Shown: positions 47,875 through 57,900, counted from the stretch's first letter. The stretch is 64,000 nucleotides of DNA from JAJEAD01 sp965221555 (GCA_965221555.1 OZ244895.1:2542001-2606000), one strand, 5' to 3'. A program made the numbers and translations. The notes: a model not told the origin generated them from the letters alone.

Positions 47875-49368
47875 TTACTTCGAGGTCCCGTCCGGTTGTT
47901 CGTTGAAATCGGAGGAAAACAACTCGATACGGTTCACTGATTTCAAGAAATCGATCCCTTTGTTAGTCCTGCGACTTCTTGGAATGGCATTATCTATCCA
48001 CTCCAACACTTCAATGGCGTGCTCTACCGTCGTCGGATCGTTCTTTTTTCTATTATTCAATACTTTCCTATACCGTTTCATAAGCGGAGTATCAGAAAGA
48101 GGGTTCGGCACGCCACCGTATCCTCGATCCCGTTCCTGTTGTCCGGCAATCATCCACGCCTCGAACTTGGCGATTGCGTTCTTGTGCTTCGCCCGTACAT
48201 GCTCATCGAGGAGAGCTACGACACCGTCCACCACCTCGGCGTCGGTAGCCCGGCCATCCACGAATCGGTAATACAGATCCCGATTCAACGTGTGGAGAAT
48301 TATCAATGCTGCCGTTGTGGTTCCGAGTACACCTCGTATGTCCGCAAGTGTCCCGTACACCAGCCCCAGGTGGTGAAGCGCTCTTGCGACAATCCTCAGA
48401 CTGACGATCGTCTCGCCGAAGAAGGCAATAAGCATCGACTCAAGGTCGGAAATTTCGTCCGAACCGTATTCATCTACCATCTTGCTTAGATAGGTTCTGA
48501 TTCCAACCTTCTTGACCGTCTCCTTGATAAACCTCGACCGCGAGGGTATCGGAAGTCGGAATTGCTCGTCGAAGAACCGATCCAGATAACCCGATGCATC
48601 GAACGCCGGCCCGTACAGCGCCTGGACCGAGTTAGCGAGCTCTTTTCGGTTCACCGCGACCACGAACACCACACCGTCGACGTCGAACAGGTGCTTCGCG
48701 ACTTCCAGGAGCTCTACTGCGTAGGAGGGGCGGCATCTATCGAGCTCGTCTATTGTCACGACCAGTAGTTGCTGATTTGGGTTTGGCGACACTACCTGCG
48801 CTATATCGCGCAAGGCCTTCTTGAACTCCTCGACCGTCTTTCGTGAATCGCGGTACGCTGAGATCCGCTCGTCGACGTAGGCATCCGCGATACCGTCGAC
48901 TATCTCTTCCAGAGTCCCACCCGCCATCGGTATCCGCGCAAGCAACGCCTTCAACATCGCCGGCCACCTGGCCCTCATCACCGCCTTTGCACAGTCAATC
49001 CCCGCTTTGATCCTCTCCCGAGTCTCTTCATCGGAGCACTTCGGAAGCCCCTCCGTCAGTTCGGTAACAATCGCCGTAAACGGGTCCGACACGTAATCGG
49101 ACTCCCACGCGTTGAAGGCCACCACCGGCACGTCTTGATCCTCCAGGAGTCGATGCAGCATCCGGATGAAGGTTGTCTTGCCGTACCCCCAATCCGCGTC
49201 AATCCCGATAACGCCCGGGCCCTCCACAGAGCGTATTAATCCGGCAAGGACCTCGACCAGATCCTTCCGGTCCAAGGTGTCGTACTTGAAGGGGTCTCCC
49301 GGCGGTACCTCGATATCGACCGGCTTAATCCGTACTCGAAACGCCTGCTCCTTGACCTCTTGTCTCAT
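47875..49368 (-). CDS. KAP-family P-loop NTPase
   Basis: A 497-residue protein. Walker A is DADWGYGKTTFIRML (about residue 57), preceded by the family's GVIGID strand. FNAWESDY follows (about 88). Walker B is LLVVTIDELDRCRPSYAVEL (about 210). VFVVAVNRKELANSV and GYLDRFFDEQFRLP (about 245-290) are KAP hallmarks. Many KAP NTPases carry membrane helices between the Walker motifs, but none are evident here, so this one is probably soluble. KAP proteins occur in phage-defence loci and as lone ATPases. It shares orientation with the RloAB and HEPN genes but is separated from them by 358 bases. The ATG at 49368 is the only reasonable start. The frame is intact. Confidence 0.88.
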   Translation of the reverse strand: MRQEVKEQAFRVRIKPVDIEVPPGDPFKYDTLDRKDLVEVLAGLIRSVEGPGVIGIDADWGYGKTTFIRMLHRLLEDQDVPVVAFNAWESDYVSDPFTAIVTELTEGLPKCSDEETRERIKAGIDCAKAVMRARWPAMLKALLARIPMAGGTLEEIVDGIADAYVDERISAYRDSRKTVEEFKKALRDIAQVVSPNPNQQLLVVTIDELDRCRPSYAVELLEVAKHLFDVDGVVFVVAVNRKELANSVQALYGPAFDASGYLDRFFDEQFRLPIPSRSRFIKETVKKVGIRTYLSKMVDEYGSDEISDLESMLIAFFGETIVSLRIVARALHHLGLVYGTLADIRGVLGTTTAALIILHTLNRDLYYRFVDGRATDAEVVDGVVALLDEHVRAKHKNAIAKFEAWMIAGQQERDRGYGGVPNPLSDTPLMKRYRKVLNNRKKNDPTTVEHAIEVLEWIDNAIPRSRRTNKGIDFLKSVNRIELFSSDFNEQPDGTSK

Positions 49369-49937
49369 CGCTGGGTGCTCATCAGGATTCCGCGTCGTGG
49401 ATTGAAGTGTAGGGGGTTGGTGTACTTTCGGGGGTCTTCACGACCGTATGTTTGCTGGTCAGTATGGTGACCCCTACAATATCACCCCACGAAATGTCCG
49501 GATTCGCACGGCAACGTCGCGATGTCCGGGACCAACTGGCCGCCTTCAACGATCCATGCCCATGCTCGCTGACGCGGTGCTACCGGAAACAAGAGGAGAC
49601 GGTCTGCCACTCTGTCAACGAAGTTTACCCAGATCAGAGACCAAACTCGTCGTTGACCCGGACGGTGCAAGACAGGCCCGGAGTCCGCATCATACCCGCC
49701 GCCGAGGCTGTGGATGTCTCGCGGACAAGTACTGCACATCGGACCACACTGCGGACCTTGCGGGTGTGGCGCGCGACGCCGAACCCCACGTCATCTGCGT
49801 CTTCGACGCCACCATCCCCTTTGAAGCGCCGCAACTGACTACTCACCCGCAGACCGTCCAGACGGTCAGATGGCCTCAGGGTTCCGATCCGCCATATAGT
49901 TCCGGCCCTCCCCATGTCTCCGCCCCGAACCTCGCGC
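49369..49937. other. Accessory-region edge; no gene recognised
   Basis: 569 bases. Minus-strand frames at 49482-49739 and 49634-49963 overlap in different phases and together look like a frameshifted remnant (for example WVNFVDRVADRLLLFPVAP), but I do not recognise a family. The region marks the return to GC-rich backbone DNA. Confidence 0.35.
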
Positions 49938-51125
49938 CTATCGGCGCATCGCGATGGTTTCAATCTCGATCTCCGCCCCGGGCAAGGAGAATCCGGGCAA
50001 GGGCACTCCGGTCGATGCCCCGGCGGGCTCGCGGTAGAAGGACGAGCGCAGACGCTGGTTGGTGACTATGTCCTCGGCCCGCGCGGCGCCGAGGTAGAAG
50101 CTCGTCTGTTTCACCATGTCGTCCAGATCGAGCCCGAAGGCGGCAAGGTCGGCTCGGGTGTGGGCCATCGCGAGGCGGGTCTGCGCGTTGAGATCACCCC
50201 GGTGGCGCACCTCTCCCCTTTCGTCGAGCGGCGGGTGGCCGCCGAGGAACACGAAGTCTCCACACTCCAGCGCGTGCGGGAATGGCAGGCTCGCCGGCCA
50301 TCGCCATTCGGGAGTCGTGGGCGCGTGTCGGCGCGCCGTGGGCTTCCCTGCCGCCCAACCCCATAGCCGTACTCCGACCGAGGCGTCGAGGGAGGGCGTC
50401 GGCAGTGCACTCAGTACCGGGGCCTCTCCGTCGAAGCACGATCCGAGGCCCTCGACCAGGCTCAGCCAGCCCCGGTCCCCTCCTCCTCCACCGGGAAACC
50501 AGGCGTTGAGCTTAGCGAGATCCGCAAGCCCGGAACCCGCCGCGGCCAGGACTTTACCGAGGTGCTCCATTGCCTGCGCCGGCTCGGACGCCTCCACCGC
50601 ACCGGTCCACAGGTGTTCCTCGCAGCGCATCGCATGCGAGAGCGTGTCCGGCAGCGCCGCGCCGCCGGACACGCGAAAGCACTCGCGCGGCGGGCGGGCA
50701 TCCCCTTCCCCGAGCCGCGCCACCGCCTCGATCTCCACCAGCATTCCGGGCAACGCGAGACAGGGCAAGGGTATGAGCGAGAGCACCGGCCCCCGGCCCG
50801 GCTCCACCGACCCGATCTCCCGCAGATGCCTGCCGATGTCGGCGGTAAGCGCGTCCTCGCCGCCCGGGGGCGCGGCGTGGTAGGCGGTCAGGCTCACCAC
50901 GTCCCGAAGACCCGAGCCGAACTCCGCGAGCACCCGATCGATGTGGCCGATGACCACCTCGGTCTGCGCCGGAAGATCTCCGACGCGCTGCGGCTCACCG
51001 CTTGAATCCTTGTCGACCTGCCCGCCCAGGAAGGCGAATCCGCCACAGCGCACGCCGTGCTTGAACGCGAGGTGCCGGTACCAGTCCCAGTGGCCTTCGG
51101 GCCAGGACCAGGTGCGTTGTCTCAT
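49938..51125 (-). CDS. Three-domain RidA (YjgF/YER057c) family protein
   Basis: 395 residues, almost exactly three times one RidA domain. Domain 1 (about 10-135) has FAFLGGQVDKD and LALPGMLVEIEAVA. Domain 2 (about 145-265) is more divergent (HLWTGAVEASEPAQAMEHLG, VLSALPTPS). Domain 3 (about 270-395) has FVFLGGHPPLDERG, GDLNAQTRLAMAH and SLPGAEIEIETIA. Single RidA domains form homotrimers that deaminate reactive imines at the subunit interface, using a conserved Arg. None of the three domains keeps that Arg at the expected place, so ordinary RidA activity is doubtful. The ATG at 51125 is chosen because GGGAGGAG lies 6 bases upstream. It is 70 bases downstream of the acyl-CoA synthetase gene, so they are likely co-transcribed. 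Confidence 0.8.
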   Translation of the reverse strand: MRQRTWSWPEGHWDWYRHLAFKHGVRCGGFAFLGGQVDKDSSGEPQRVGDLPAQTEVVIGHIDRVLAEFGSGLRDVVSLTAYHAAPPGGEDALTADIGRHLREIGSVEPGRGPVLSLIPLPCLALPGMLVEIEAVARLGEGDARPPRECFRVSGGAALPDTLSHAMRCEEHLWTGAVEASEPAQAMEHLGKVLAAAGSGLADLAKLNAWFPGGGGGDRGWLSLVEGLGSCFDGEAPVLSALPTPSLDASVGVRLWGWAAGKPTARRHAPTTPEWRWPASLPFPHALECGDFVFLGGHPPLDERGEVRHRGDLNAQTRLAMAHTRADLAAFGLDLDDMVKQTSFYLGAARAEDIVTNQRLRSSFYREPAGASTGVPLPGFSLPGAEIEIETIAMRR

Positions 51126-51195
51126 GAAAACTCCTCCCAGGCTTCCGGCGCGACGTTCCGGCATCTGCGGCAATCGGAGCAGGATTCGGGCGCGT

Positions 51196-53328
51196 TCACC
51201 GGAAGCACTCGCCGTCAGGGCCGGACCCGGCATCCCCGTCCGGCGACTGCACAGGGCGTGGGATCACGAGAGCGTCCACCGCCAGGCAGCCCCCCTCGTG
51301 TGCGATGAGCGGGTTCACATCCACCTCGGAGAGGACATCGGCGAGCTCGGTGGCCAGCGTTCCGAAACTCGCGATCGTGTGGCACAACGCGCCGCGATCG
51401 ACGGGGGCGGCGCCGCGCACCCCGCCGAGCAGCGGGGCGATGCGCAGGGCGTTGAGGGCGCGCGCCGCGGTCGCTTCGTCGATCGGCGGCAACAGGAAGC
51501 GGCGGTCTTCGAGCACCTCCACCAGCACTCCGCCCGCTCCGACCATCACCAGAGGTCCGAAGTCGGGGTCGATGACGATGCCGAGCGCCAGTTCCACTCC
51601 CGTCGGCGCCATGCCCGCGACTACAACCTGTGGACCCAGCCGTGCGCTCAGATCGCGATAGGCCGCTTCGAGGGCGCCCGGGTCCTCAAGCGCAAGCCGG
51701 ATCCCGTCCACCTCCGACTTGTGATGCACTCCGGGCACGGCCGTCTTCAAGACTACCGGATAACCGATACCGAGAGCCGCCTCCCGGGCGGCATTCAGGC
51801 TCTCGGCGACGAGGGTGGGGACACAGGGCACGCCGAAAGCGTCGAGCAGAGCGTTCGATTCCACCGGGTCCGGTGCTTCTCCCCGCGCCAGGCGCGCACG
51901 CCACGCCGCCACCGTCGCGCCGGGCGGTGGGGCCGCAGGCGCGGTCTCGCCGCGCGCACGGTAGTCCCGGTAGGCGAAGGCATGCTTGACCGCGAGGATC
52001 GCGTTCTCCGCACCGTCGAGCACCGGCACGCCGTTGCGGGTGAGTTCGGCCGCGGCCTGCGGTGAACGCTGGCGGCTGAAGTTGTTCGCAAGCGCCAAGG
52101 GCTTGCCGGTGCGTTCTGCGACCTCCATCGGCAGGCGTGAGAAGGCCTTCGACACCTCGTCCTCGATCGCCACGTCGGTGAACAGCACGGTGAGCGCGGT
52201 GCCCGGATCTTCGGAGAGCGCCTCGAGGCAGGTACGGAACACGTCCTGATAGCCCTCGTATCCTCCCCACGCGTCGACGGGATTGACCGCGGGCAGGCCG
52301 TACGCGAGGGTCCGGGCAAGTTTCGCGGTGGTCGACTGGCCGATCTCGGTCAGAGGTACCCCGGCCCGGTGGGCGAGATCGATGATCATCCCGCGAAGAC
52401 CTCCGGAGTCGTGCACGGAAGACAAGGCTCCCGGGCCGAGGTCCGGATGTATGGAGAGCAGGGTGAGGGTGGCGGCGAGCTCATCCAGGCTGTGCACGCG
52501 CATCACGCCGTAGTGGTCGAACACCGCTTCGTAGGCCGCGTCGTTTCCGGCCAGCGCTCCCGAGTGGCTGTGGGCGAGGCGCGCGCTCAGCGCGGTGCGT
52601 CCCACCTTGAGTGCGACCACCGGAGTGCCGCACTCCCGCGCGCGCTCGAGCCCGGCGATGAAGCGTTCCGGATCGCGTACCGCTTCGAGCAGCAGCCCGA
52701 CCACCCGCGTGCTCGAAAGGCCGAGGGCATAGTCCAGATAGTCCGCCGCGCTCGTCACCAGCTCCTGGCCCGGAGAGACGATCAGGTTGTAGCGCAGACG
52801 CGGGTCGATTCCGGCGAGCGAGTAGTAGGCGGTGCCGGAGTGCGCGATCATGGCGATGGAGCCGGGCTCCAGTGCGTCGTAGTCGAACCATGTCGCGCGC
52901 GCGCCGACTTCGAGCTGCGCGAAACCGAGGCAGTTGGCGCCGCAGATGGGAATGCCCGCCTCGCGCGCGATGTCGCGCAGGCGCTCCGCGAGCAGGGGGG
53001 CGTGGTCGTCTTTGAGGTAGGCGCTCGCGAAGATCACTGCCGACTCCACTCCCTGTTCGATCGCATCCACGAGCGCCGCCTCGATGCGCTCGTTGCCGAG
53101 CGCCAGCACCGCGAGACCGGCCGGCGCGGGAAGAGACTCAAGGGACGGGTAGCAGGGAACGCCGAGTATCGACTCGTAGCGCGGATTGACGGGATGGACC
53201 GGGCCGGCCAATCCGCCGATCAGCGCCTGGCGAATCGCGGTGTGGCCAAGTGTCTCCTCGCGCGCCGAGGCGCCGACCACCGCGATCGACTTCGGCTCAA
53301 GCAGAGGGCGCAGGGGATGTTCAGCCAT
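51196..53328 (-). CDS. ADP(NDP)-forming acyl-CoA synthetase family protein
   Basis: A 710-residue fusion in the usual order: an N-terminal CoA-binding Rossmann domain (SIAVVGASAREETLGH, about 13-130); two ligase/flavodoxin-like domains (about 150-460, with GANCLGF, SHSGALAGND and NPVDAWGG); and a C-terminal ATP-grasp domain (about 480-700, GYPVVLKTAVPGVHHKSEVD). Such enzymes interconvert an acyl-CoA and ADP plus phosphate with the free acid and ATP through a phosphohistidine; SHSGALAG includes the conserved histidine region. The acid cannot be named from sequence. Some relatives with altered active sites act as protein acyltransferases, but no GNAT domain is present here. The RidA-like gene follows. 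The ATG start at 53328 is convincing. Confidence 0.88.
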   Translation of the reverse strand: MAEHPLRPLLEPKSIAVVGASAREETLGHTAIRQALIGGLAGPVHPVNPRYESILGVPCYPSLESLPAPAGLAVLALGNERIEAALVDAIEQGVESAVIFASAYLKDDHAPLLAERLRDIAREAGIPICGANCLGFAQLEVGARATWFDYDALEPGSIAMIAHSGTAYYSLAGIDPRLRYNLIVSPGQELVTSAADYLDYALGLSSTRVVGLLLEAVRDPERFIAGLERARECGTPVVALKVGRTALSARLAHSHSGALAGNDAAYEAVFDHYGVMRVHSLDELAATLTLLSIHPDLGPGALSSVHDSGGLRGMIIDLAHRAGVPLTEIGQSTTAKLARTLAYGLPAVNPVDAWGGYEGYQDVFRTCLEALSEDPGTALTVLFTDVAIEDEVSKAFSRLPMEVAERTGKPLALANNFSRQRSPQAAAELTRNGVPVLDGAENAILAVKHAFAYRDYRARGETAPAAPPPGATVAAWRARLARGEAPDPVESNALLDAFGVPCVPTLVAESLNAAREAALGIGYPVVLKTAVPGVHHKSEVDGIRLALEDPGALEAAYRDLSARLGPQVVVAGMAPTGVELALGIVIDPDFGPLVMVGAGGVLVEVLEDRRFLLPPIDEATAARALNALRIAPLLGGVRGAAPVDRGALCHTIASFGTLATELADVLSEVDVNPLIAHEGGCLAVDALVIPRPVQSPDGDAGSGPDGECFR

Positions 53329-53501
53329 TCAGGCGAAACGCCGGCGGCGCGAACATCAGCATCTCGTCCGAGCGGCCTCCGCCACCTTCGCAGCCACCGT
53401 GACGACGTGGATTCGTTCGAAGCCGCAAGACTCTATCGGAATCGAAGGGCGTCGTACACTCGCTTCCGATCCCGAACGGAGAGGGTCGGGGTGACTCTCG
53501 A

Positions 53502-53550
53502 TCAAGGTGGTGCCGGTGAGTGGACTCGAACCACCGACCTACTGATTACG
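53502..53550 (-). repeat. Duplicated 3' part of tRNA-Thr (att-like direct repeat)
   Basis: These 49 bases are identical to 54100-54148, which cover the CCA end, T-arm, variable loop and half of the anticodon arm of the intact tRNA-Thr plus 6 flanking bases. The match stops abruptly inside the anticodon stem-loop. Integrases commonly recombine at this part of tRNA genes and rebuild the tRNA at one end, leaving such a partial copy at the other end. The pair therefore marks the boundaries of a small integrated element of about 600 bases, or what remains of one. Confidence 0.75.
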
Positions 53551-53729
53551 CCATTGCATGAAGCCGCGTCCGCCGGCCATCTCACCGTGGCCCGAACGCT
53601 ACCCGCTGCCAGCGCCAGCCCCAACGCCACCACGCATTGCAGTGAGCGGCTGCACCCGTGTCGGAGTCGTGTCAGGCCATCCCCGCATGGGTTACGCTCT
53701 GGCTGTAACCACGTCTCGGAATCTCTGCC

Positions 53730-53972
53730 ATGACCGCCAGCACTTTCGATGCCTTCCGCGCCGCCCGTGCCCTTGAATCCGCCGGGGTCGAGCGGTCCGA
53801 AGCCGAAGCCATCGCCAGCGCTATCACCGCGCAGACAGTGACACGCACCGACCTTGAACCGCTCGCCACGAAAGCCGAACTCGCCACGCTCCGATCGGAG
53901 ATGCGCTGGATGTTCGGCTTCCAAGCCGCGCTCATCCTCGCCATCGCCGCCAAGCTGTTCGGCTTCGTTTGA
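53730..53972 (+). CDS. Small coiled-coil membrane protein (DUF1640/CCDC90-like)
   Basis: An 80-residue protein. The N-terminal helical region (FDAFRAARALESAGVERSEA, then EAIASAIT) is followed by a short coiled-coil (LATKAELATLRSEMRWM, about 44-62) and one C-terminal transmembrane helix (about 63-79). This is the plan of bacterial DUF1640 proteins, which resemble the mitochondrial CCDC90/MCUR1 family. Function is unknown. It is the only gene between the two copies of the tRNA-Thr 3' end, so it travelled with, or is the remnant cargo of, the integrated element. Confidence 0.7.
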   Translation: MTASTFDAFRAARALESAGVERSEAEAIASAITAQTVTRTDLEPLATKAELATLRSEMRWMFGFQAALILAIAAKLFGFV

Positions 53973-54105
53973 GCACCACGCCATAACGGCTCTGAGTCTC
54001 GCGACCGCGCCACCTGCATGCACGAGTACCGCGTCTGACGGTGCACCGGGACCAACTGCGAAGGCCCTTGCCCATCCACCAGAGCGGGGCAGCCCCGGTT
54101 CAAGG

Positions 54106-54181
54106 TGGTGCCGGTGAGTGGACTCGAACCACCGACCTACTGATTACGAATCAGTTGCTCTGCCAGCTGAGCTACACCGGC
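54106..54181 (-). tRNA. tRNA-Thr (anticodon CGT)
   Basis: A 76-base minus-strand tRNA with encoded CCA. The acceptor stem is GCCGGTG/CACCGGC, the D-arm AGCTCAGCTGGCAGAGC, the anticodon arm CTGAT-TTCGTAA-ATCAG with anticodon CGT (loop TTCGTAA), and the T-arm GGTTCGAGTCC. All stems pair. Its 3' 43 bases are duplicated at 53508-53550, so it served as an integration site. Confidence 0.95.
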
Positions 54182-54263
54182 CCGGTTCCCCGACGGGGGC
54201 GCGAGTATAGCGGATGTGGTGTCGCCACCCTCCCCCGTCTGGCGGCCAAGCGGGGCGAAATGC

Positions 54264-54701
54264 CTACTTCGCGCCGCTTCGAATCCGCACGATCACGTCG
54301 ACCCCCTCGACCTGCGCCCCGGGCGGAAGATCGGGGATGTCGCCGATCTCGATGCGCTCCCGATCGATGTCGGTGAGCTCCCCCGTGCTGACGTCGTAGA
54401 AGTGGTAGTGCTCGGTGGGATTGGAGTCGTAGAACACCTTCGCGGGATCGACGACGACCTCCCGGACGAGTCCGCGCTGCGCAAAGAGCCCGAGGGTGTT
54501 GTAGACGGTCGCCTTGGAAACCGCGAGGTCTTCAAGGTTCGCCAGATACAACAGGCGCTCCGCGCACAGGTGTCGGGGGCGTGCGAGCAGGATCCTGGCA
54601 AGCTTCAGGCGTTGCGCGGTGGGCGTGATCCGGTGCGCGCGAAGCAGCTCCGCGAGCCGGTCTCGCCGCGATCCGCGAGCGGTGACATTCGAACCCGTCA
54701 T
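54264..54701 (-). CDS. Fur-family transcriptional regulator
   Basis: A 145-residue Fur-superfamily repressor. The winged-helix DNA-binding part covers about residues 15-85 (ITPTAQRLKLARILL, then VSKATVYNTLGLFAQRGLV), and the dimerisation part follows with the metal-site segment EHYHFYDVSTGEL (about 97-109). The C-terminal CxxC pairs that bind structural zinc in classical Fur are absent, a trait shared with Irr-like members. It may sense iron, haem or peroxide; sequence alone does not decide. It lies between the hrpA end and tRNA-Thr and has its own 215-base upstream region. Confidence 0.88.
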   Translation of the reverse strand: MTGSNVTARGSRRDRLAELLRAHRITPTAQRLKLARILLARPRHLCAERLLYLANLEDLAVSKATVYNTLGLFAQRGLVREVVVDPAKVFYDSNPTEHYHFYDVSTGELTDIDRERIEIGDIPDLPPGAQVEGVDVIVRIRSGAK

Positions 54702-54916
54702 GCGAAAGACGCGATGCCGTCAGGGCCGTCGGAGCAGTATATGCCTGTCCCGAAACAGGTTTCCACCGCCGTCGCGGGGCCGCGGCAGGCATCTCTGCGG
54801 CGCTTGGGCACACTCGCGGACGGATAGCACCCCTTCGGTTCGCGCCACATCTCTGCGGCAGAGTCGTCACGTGACGCCTCCGCCACGGCCCGCGGGGTGA
54901 GGAGTCGCCCCTCCCC

Positions 54917-57900
54917 TCAGGGGGAGACCCTGGCCCATTGGGCTTCAAGCCGGCGCTCCGATATCCGGTATGCGGTGCCGATCTCTTGGGCGAACAATGA
55001 GACGCGGAACTCTTCCAGCATCCACCGGTAGCGCTCGAGCTCGGGGTCGCGCCGGCCCCGGGCGCGCTGCTCCCGCCCCCGGTCCGCAAAGCGTGTCCAG
55101 AAAGGCTCGAACACCGCGAGCTTGCGGGCGTCCCCCGCCCCGCCTCGCCGGATCTTCTCGAGGCGAAGGGTCAGTGCTTCGAGATACCTGGGTATTTCGG
55201 CGAGTTCGCTCCAACCCGTTGCAAGCAGGAAGCCGCGAAACACGAGGTGGGAGAGCTGACGCTCCACGTCAGCGGCGGAATCCGCGGAAAGCGTGACCTC
55301 ACTGCGCTTCGCCCGCACCTCGCGGTAACGCTCCAGTATCCTTTCGCAGAGTGCGAAGACCTCGTCGGTGGCCTCCGCGAGCCGCTCCTCGCCCCGCCGG
55401 TACGCGGCTTCGAATGCGCTCGATGAGCGTACCTCCGGAGCGTGGGAGAGGAAGGCCCGCGCACCGGCGCTCTCGGCCAGCTCTTCGGCAAGCCCGGGCG
55501 GCGACTCGCACAGCCTTCGCGGGATGTTCAGAAGGCTCACCACCGCGCTCGACACCGGCGGGACGAGAGCGTACGCGAGTCCGAGCCGCTCGATACCCGG
55601 GAGGGTGCGGCGCCGCTTCTTGAGGTGGGGCGCGGCGCGGATCATCAGCAGGCGCAGCAGGCCGCGTTGCGTGAGGGCGGAAGCATCCTCGCGAGCGTCG
55701 ACGAGCGAGAGATCCACCGAGTCTCCACGGTCGATGAGCGCCGGATACGCGCGCCAGCGCGAGCCGCACTGCTCCAGATCGACTGCTTCGGGCAGCGTAT
55801 CGAAGTCCCACGCGATGAGCCCGCTCCGTTCGAAGCCCGTCGCGGCCCGCGTCCCCGCTCCGACATGGGGACCGAATCGGCGCTGGAGCAAGGCGAGATC
55901 GCGTCCCGCGCCGAGGGTCTCCCCCGACTCCCCGAGCACCTGGAATTGAATCGTGAGATGGGGCGGCAGCTCGCGCGCGAGTCGCGAGGGGCGAAAGTAC
56001 TCTTCTTCCACCGGCACGCCCTCGTGGCGCCACAGGTAGCGGCGAAGCGCCGCCGCGAGCGAGCCCGTCGGCCGCGGGCACGCGACGACGAAGCGCGCCG
56101 CGACCTCCGGCAGGGGCATCAACTCCCGCCTCAGGGGCTTGGGCAGCGCGCGCAGCATCGACAGGACCTTCTCCTGCCGGAGCCCCGGCACGTGCCACTC
56201 GAAATCGCCGGGGTCGAGACGGCCGAGCAAGGACCGGGGCACATCGACCCGGACGCCGTCATTGCTCTCGCCGGGGGAGAAGCGATAGGTCAGTGGCAGG
56301 CTGGCGTCCTCCAGGCGCCAGTGATCGGGATAGTCGCGTTCGCTGTCCTTCGGAGGACGGCGCCCGATGCGCGCGGGATGCATCATGAGGCGCTCTCTCT
56401 CGACGCAAGAGCAGCGCTGCCACCACGCGGCGAAGCTCACCCCGTCGCAAGTGCTCACGGGCAGGTTCTCGTCATAGAAATCGAACACATCCCGGTCCCG
56501 AATGGCCACGTCGGGGCGCCGGTGCTTGTGGTCGAAGCGCCGCAGCCCGGCCACCACTTCGCGGTTGTGCGCCAGGCACTCGGCGGGAGATTCGAAGTGG
56601 CCTTCGACCAGGCCTGCGCGGATGAACAGAGCTCGGGCCTCGGAGCGGCTGACGGGGGAGAAGCGCACGCGGCGCCTGGGGACCAGGGTGAGTCCGTAGA
56701 GCGAGGTCTGCTCGTAGACCATCGCCTCGGCGCGCGCCGCATCCCAATGCGCATCGAAGTGCGTGCGCCGCAGCAGCGCGAGGCTGCTGCGCTCGATCCA
56801 TTCGGGGCGGACCTCGGCCACCCGGTGGGCGTAGAGGCGCTCCGTCTCGATGAGATCCGCCGCGACCACCCACTTGGGACGGCGGGTGAAGAGCACCGAG
56901 CCGGGAGAGATGCGGAAGCTCAAGTCCCTTACTCCGGAGTAGTCGTGCAGATCGCTTCGCATGCCCACGTTGCGCACCAGCCCCGCGAGCAGGGCGCGAT
57001 GCACACGCCCGTAGGTCGGCGCCTTGCGCTCTCCCTTGTTCCGGATATCCCGTGCCGCCTGGCATAGCTGGTCGTGCACGTCCTGCCACTCGCGCATCGC
57101 GGACCAGGACAGAAAGTGCCGACGGCAGTACTTGCGCGTGGACGAGAGGCTGCGCGCCCGGGCGCGCTGGTGGAAGGTCCGCCAGAGACGCAGCAGGCCC
57201 ATGAAGTCCGAGCGCCCGTCGCGGAAACGTTCGTGGGCGCCCTGCGCCTGGGTCTCGGCGCCGGGGGGGCGCTCGCGGGGGTCCGCGACCGACAGCGCGC
57301 TTGCAATCACCAGCACTTCGTCGAGGACGCCGAGCGAGGCCGCCTCGATGAGCATGCGTCCCGTTCGAGGATCCACCGGCATGCGGGCGAGGGTCCATCC
57401 GACGTCGGTCAGCGCCCCGCCCTCGAGCGCCCCGAGCTCGCGCAAGAGGCGCTCGGCGTCGCTCAGGCGGCGGCGCTCGGGGCGGTCGAGAAAGGGGAAC
57501 TCGAAGAGCTCGTCGACGCCGATCGCCTTCAGGCGCAGCAGAAGCGCGGCCAGACTGGAGCGCAGGATCTCCGGCTCGGTGAACTCGGAACGGGCGTCGA
57601 AGTCCTCCGAGGAGTAGAGACGAATGCACAGGCCGGGGCCGATTCTTCCGCAGCGCCCCTTGCGCTGGTCGGCGGAAGCCCTGGATATGGGCTCCACCGG
57701 CAGGCGCTGCACGGCGTGACGATGCATGTGGCGGCTGATGCGCGCCCTGCCGGCATCGATGAGGTAGCGGATGCGCGGAACGGTGAGGGAGGTCTCGGCC
57801 ACGTTGGTCGCGAGCACCACGCGCCGCCTCGATCCCGGCTCGAAGACCCGGAGCTGGTCGCGCAGAGGCAGGCGCGCGTAGAGAGGCAGCACCTCGGTGT

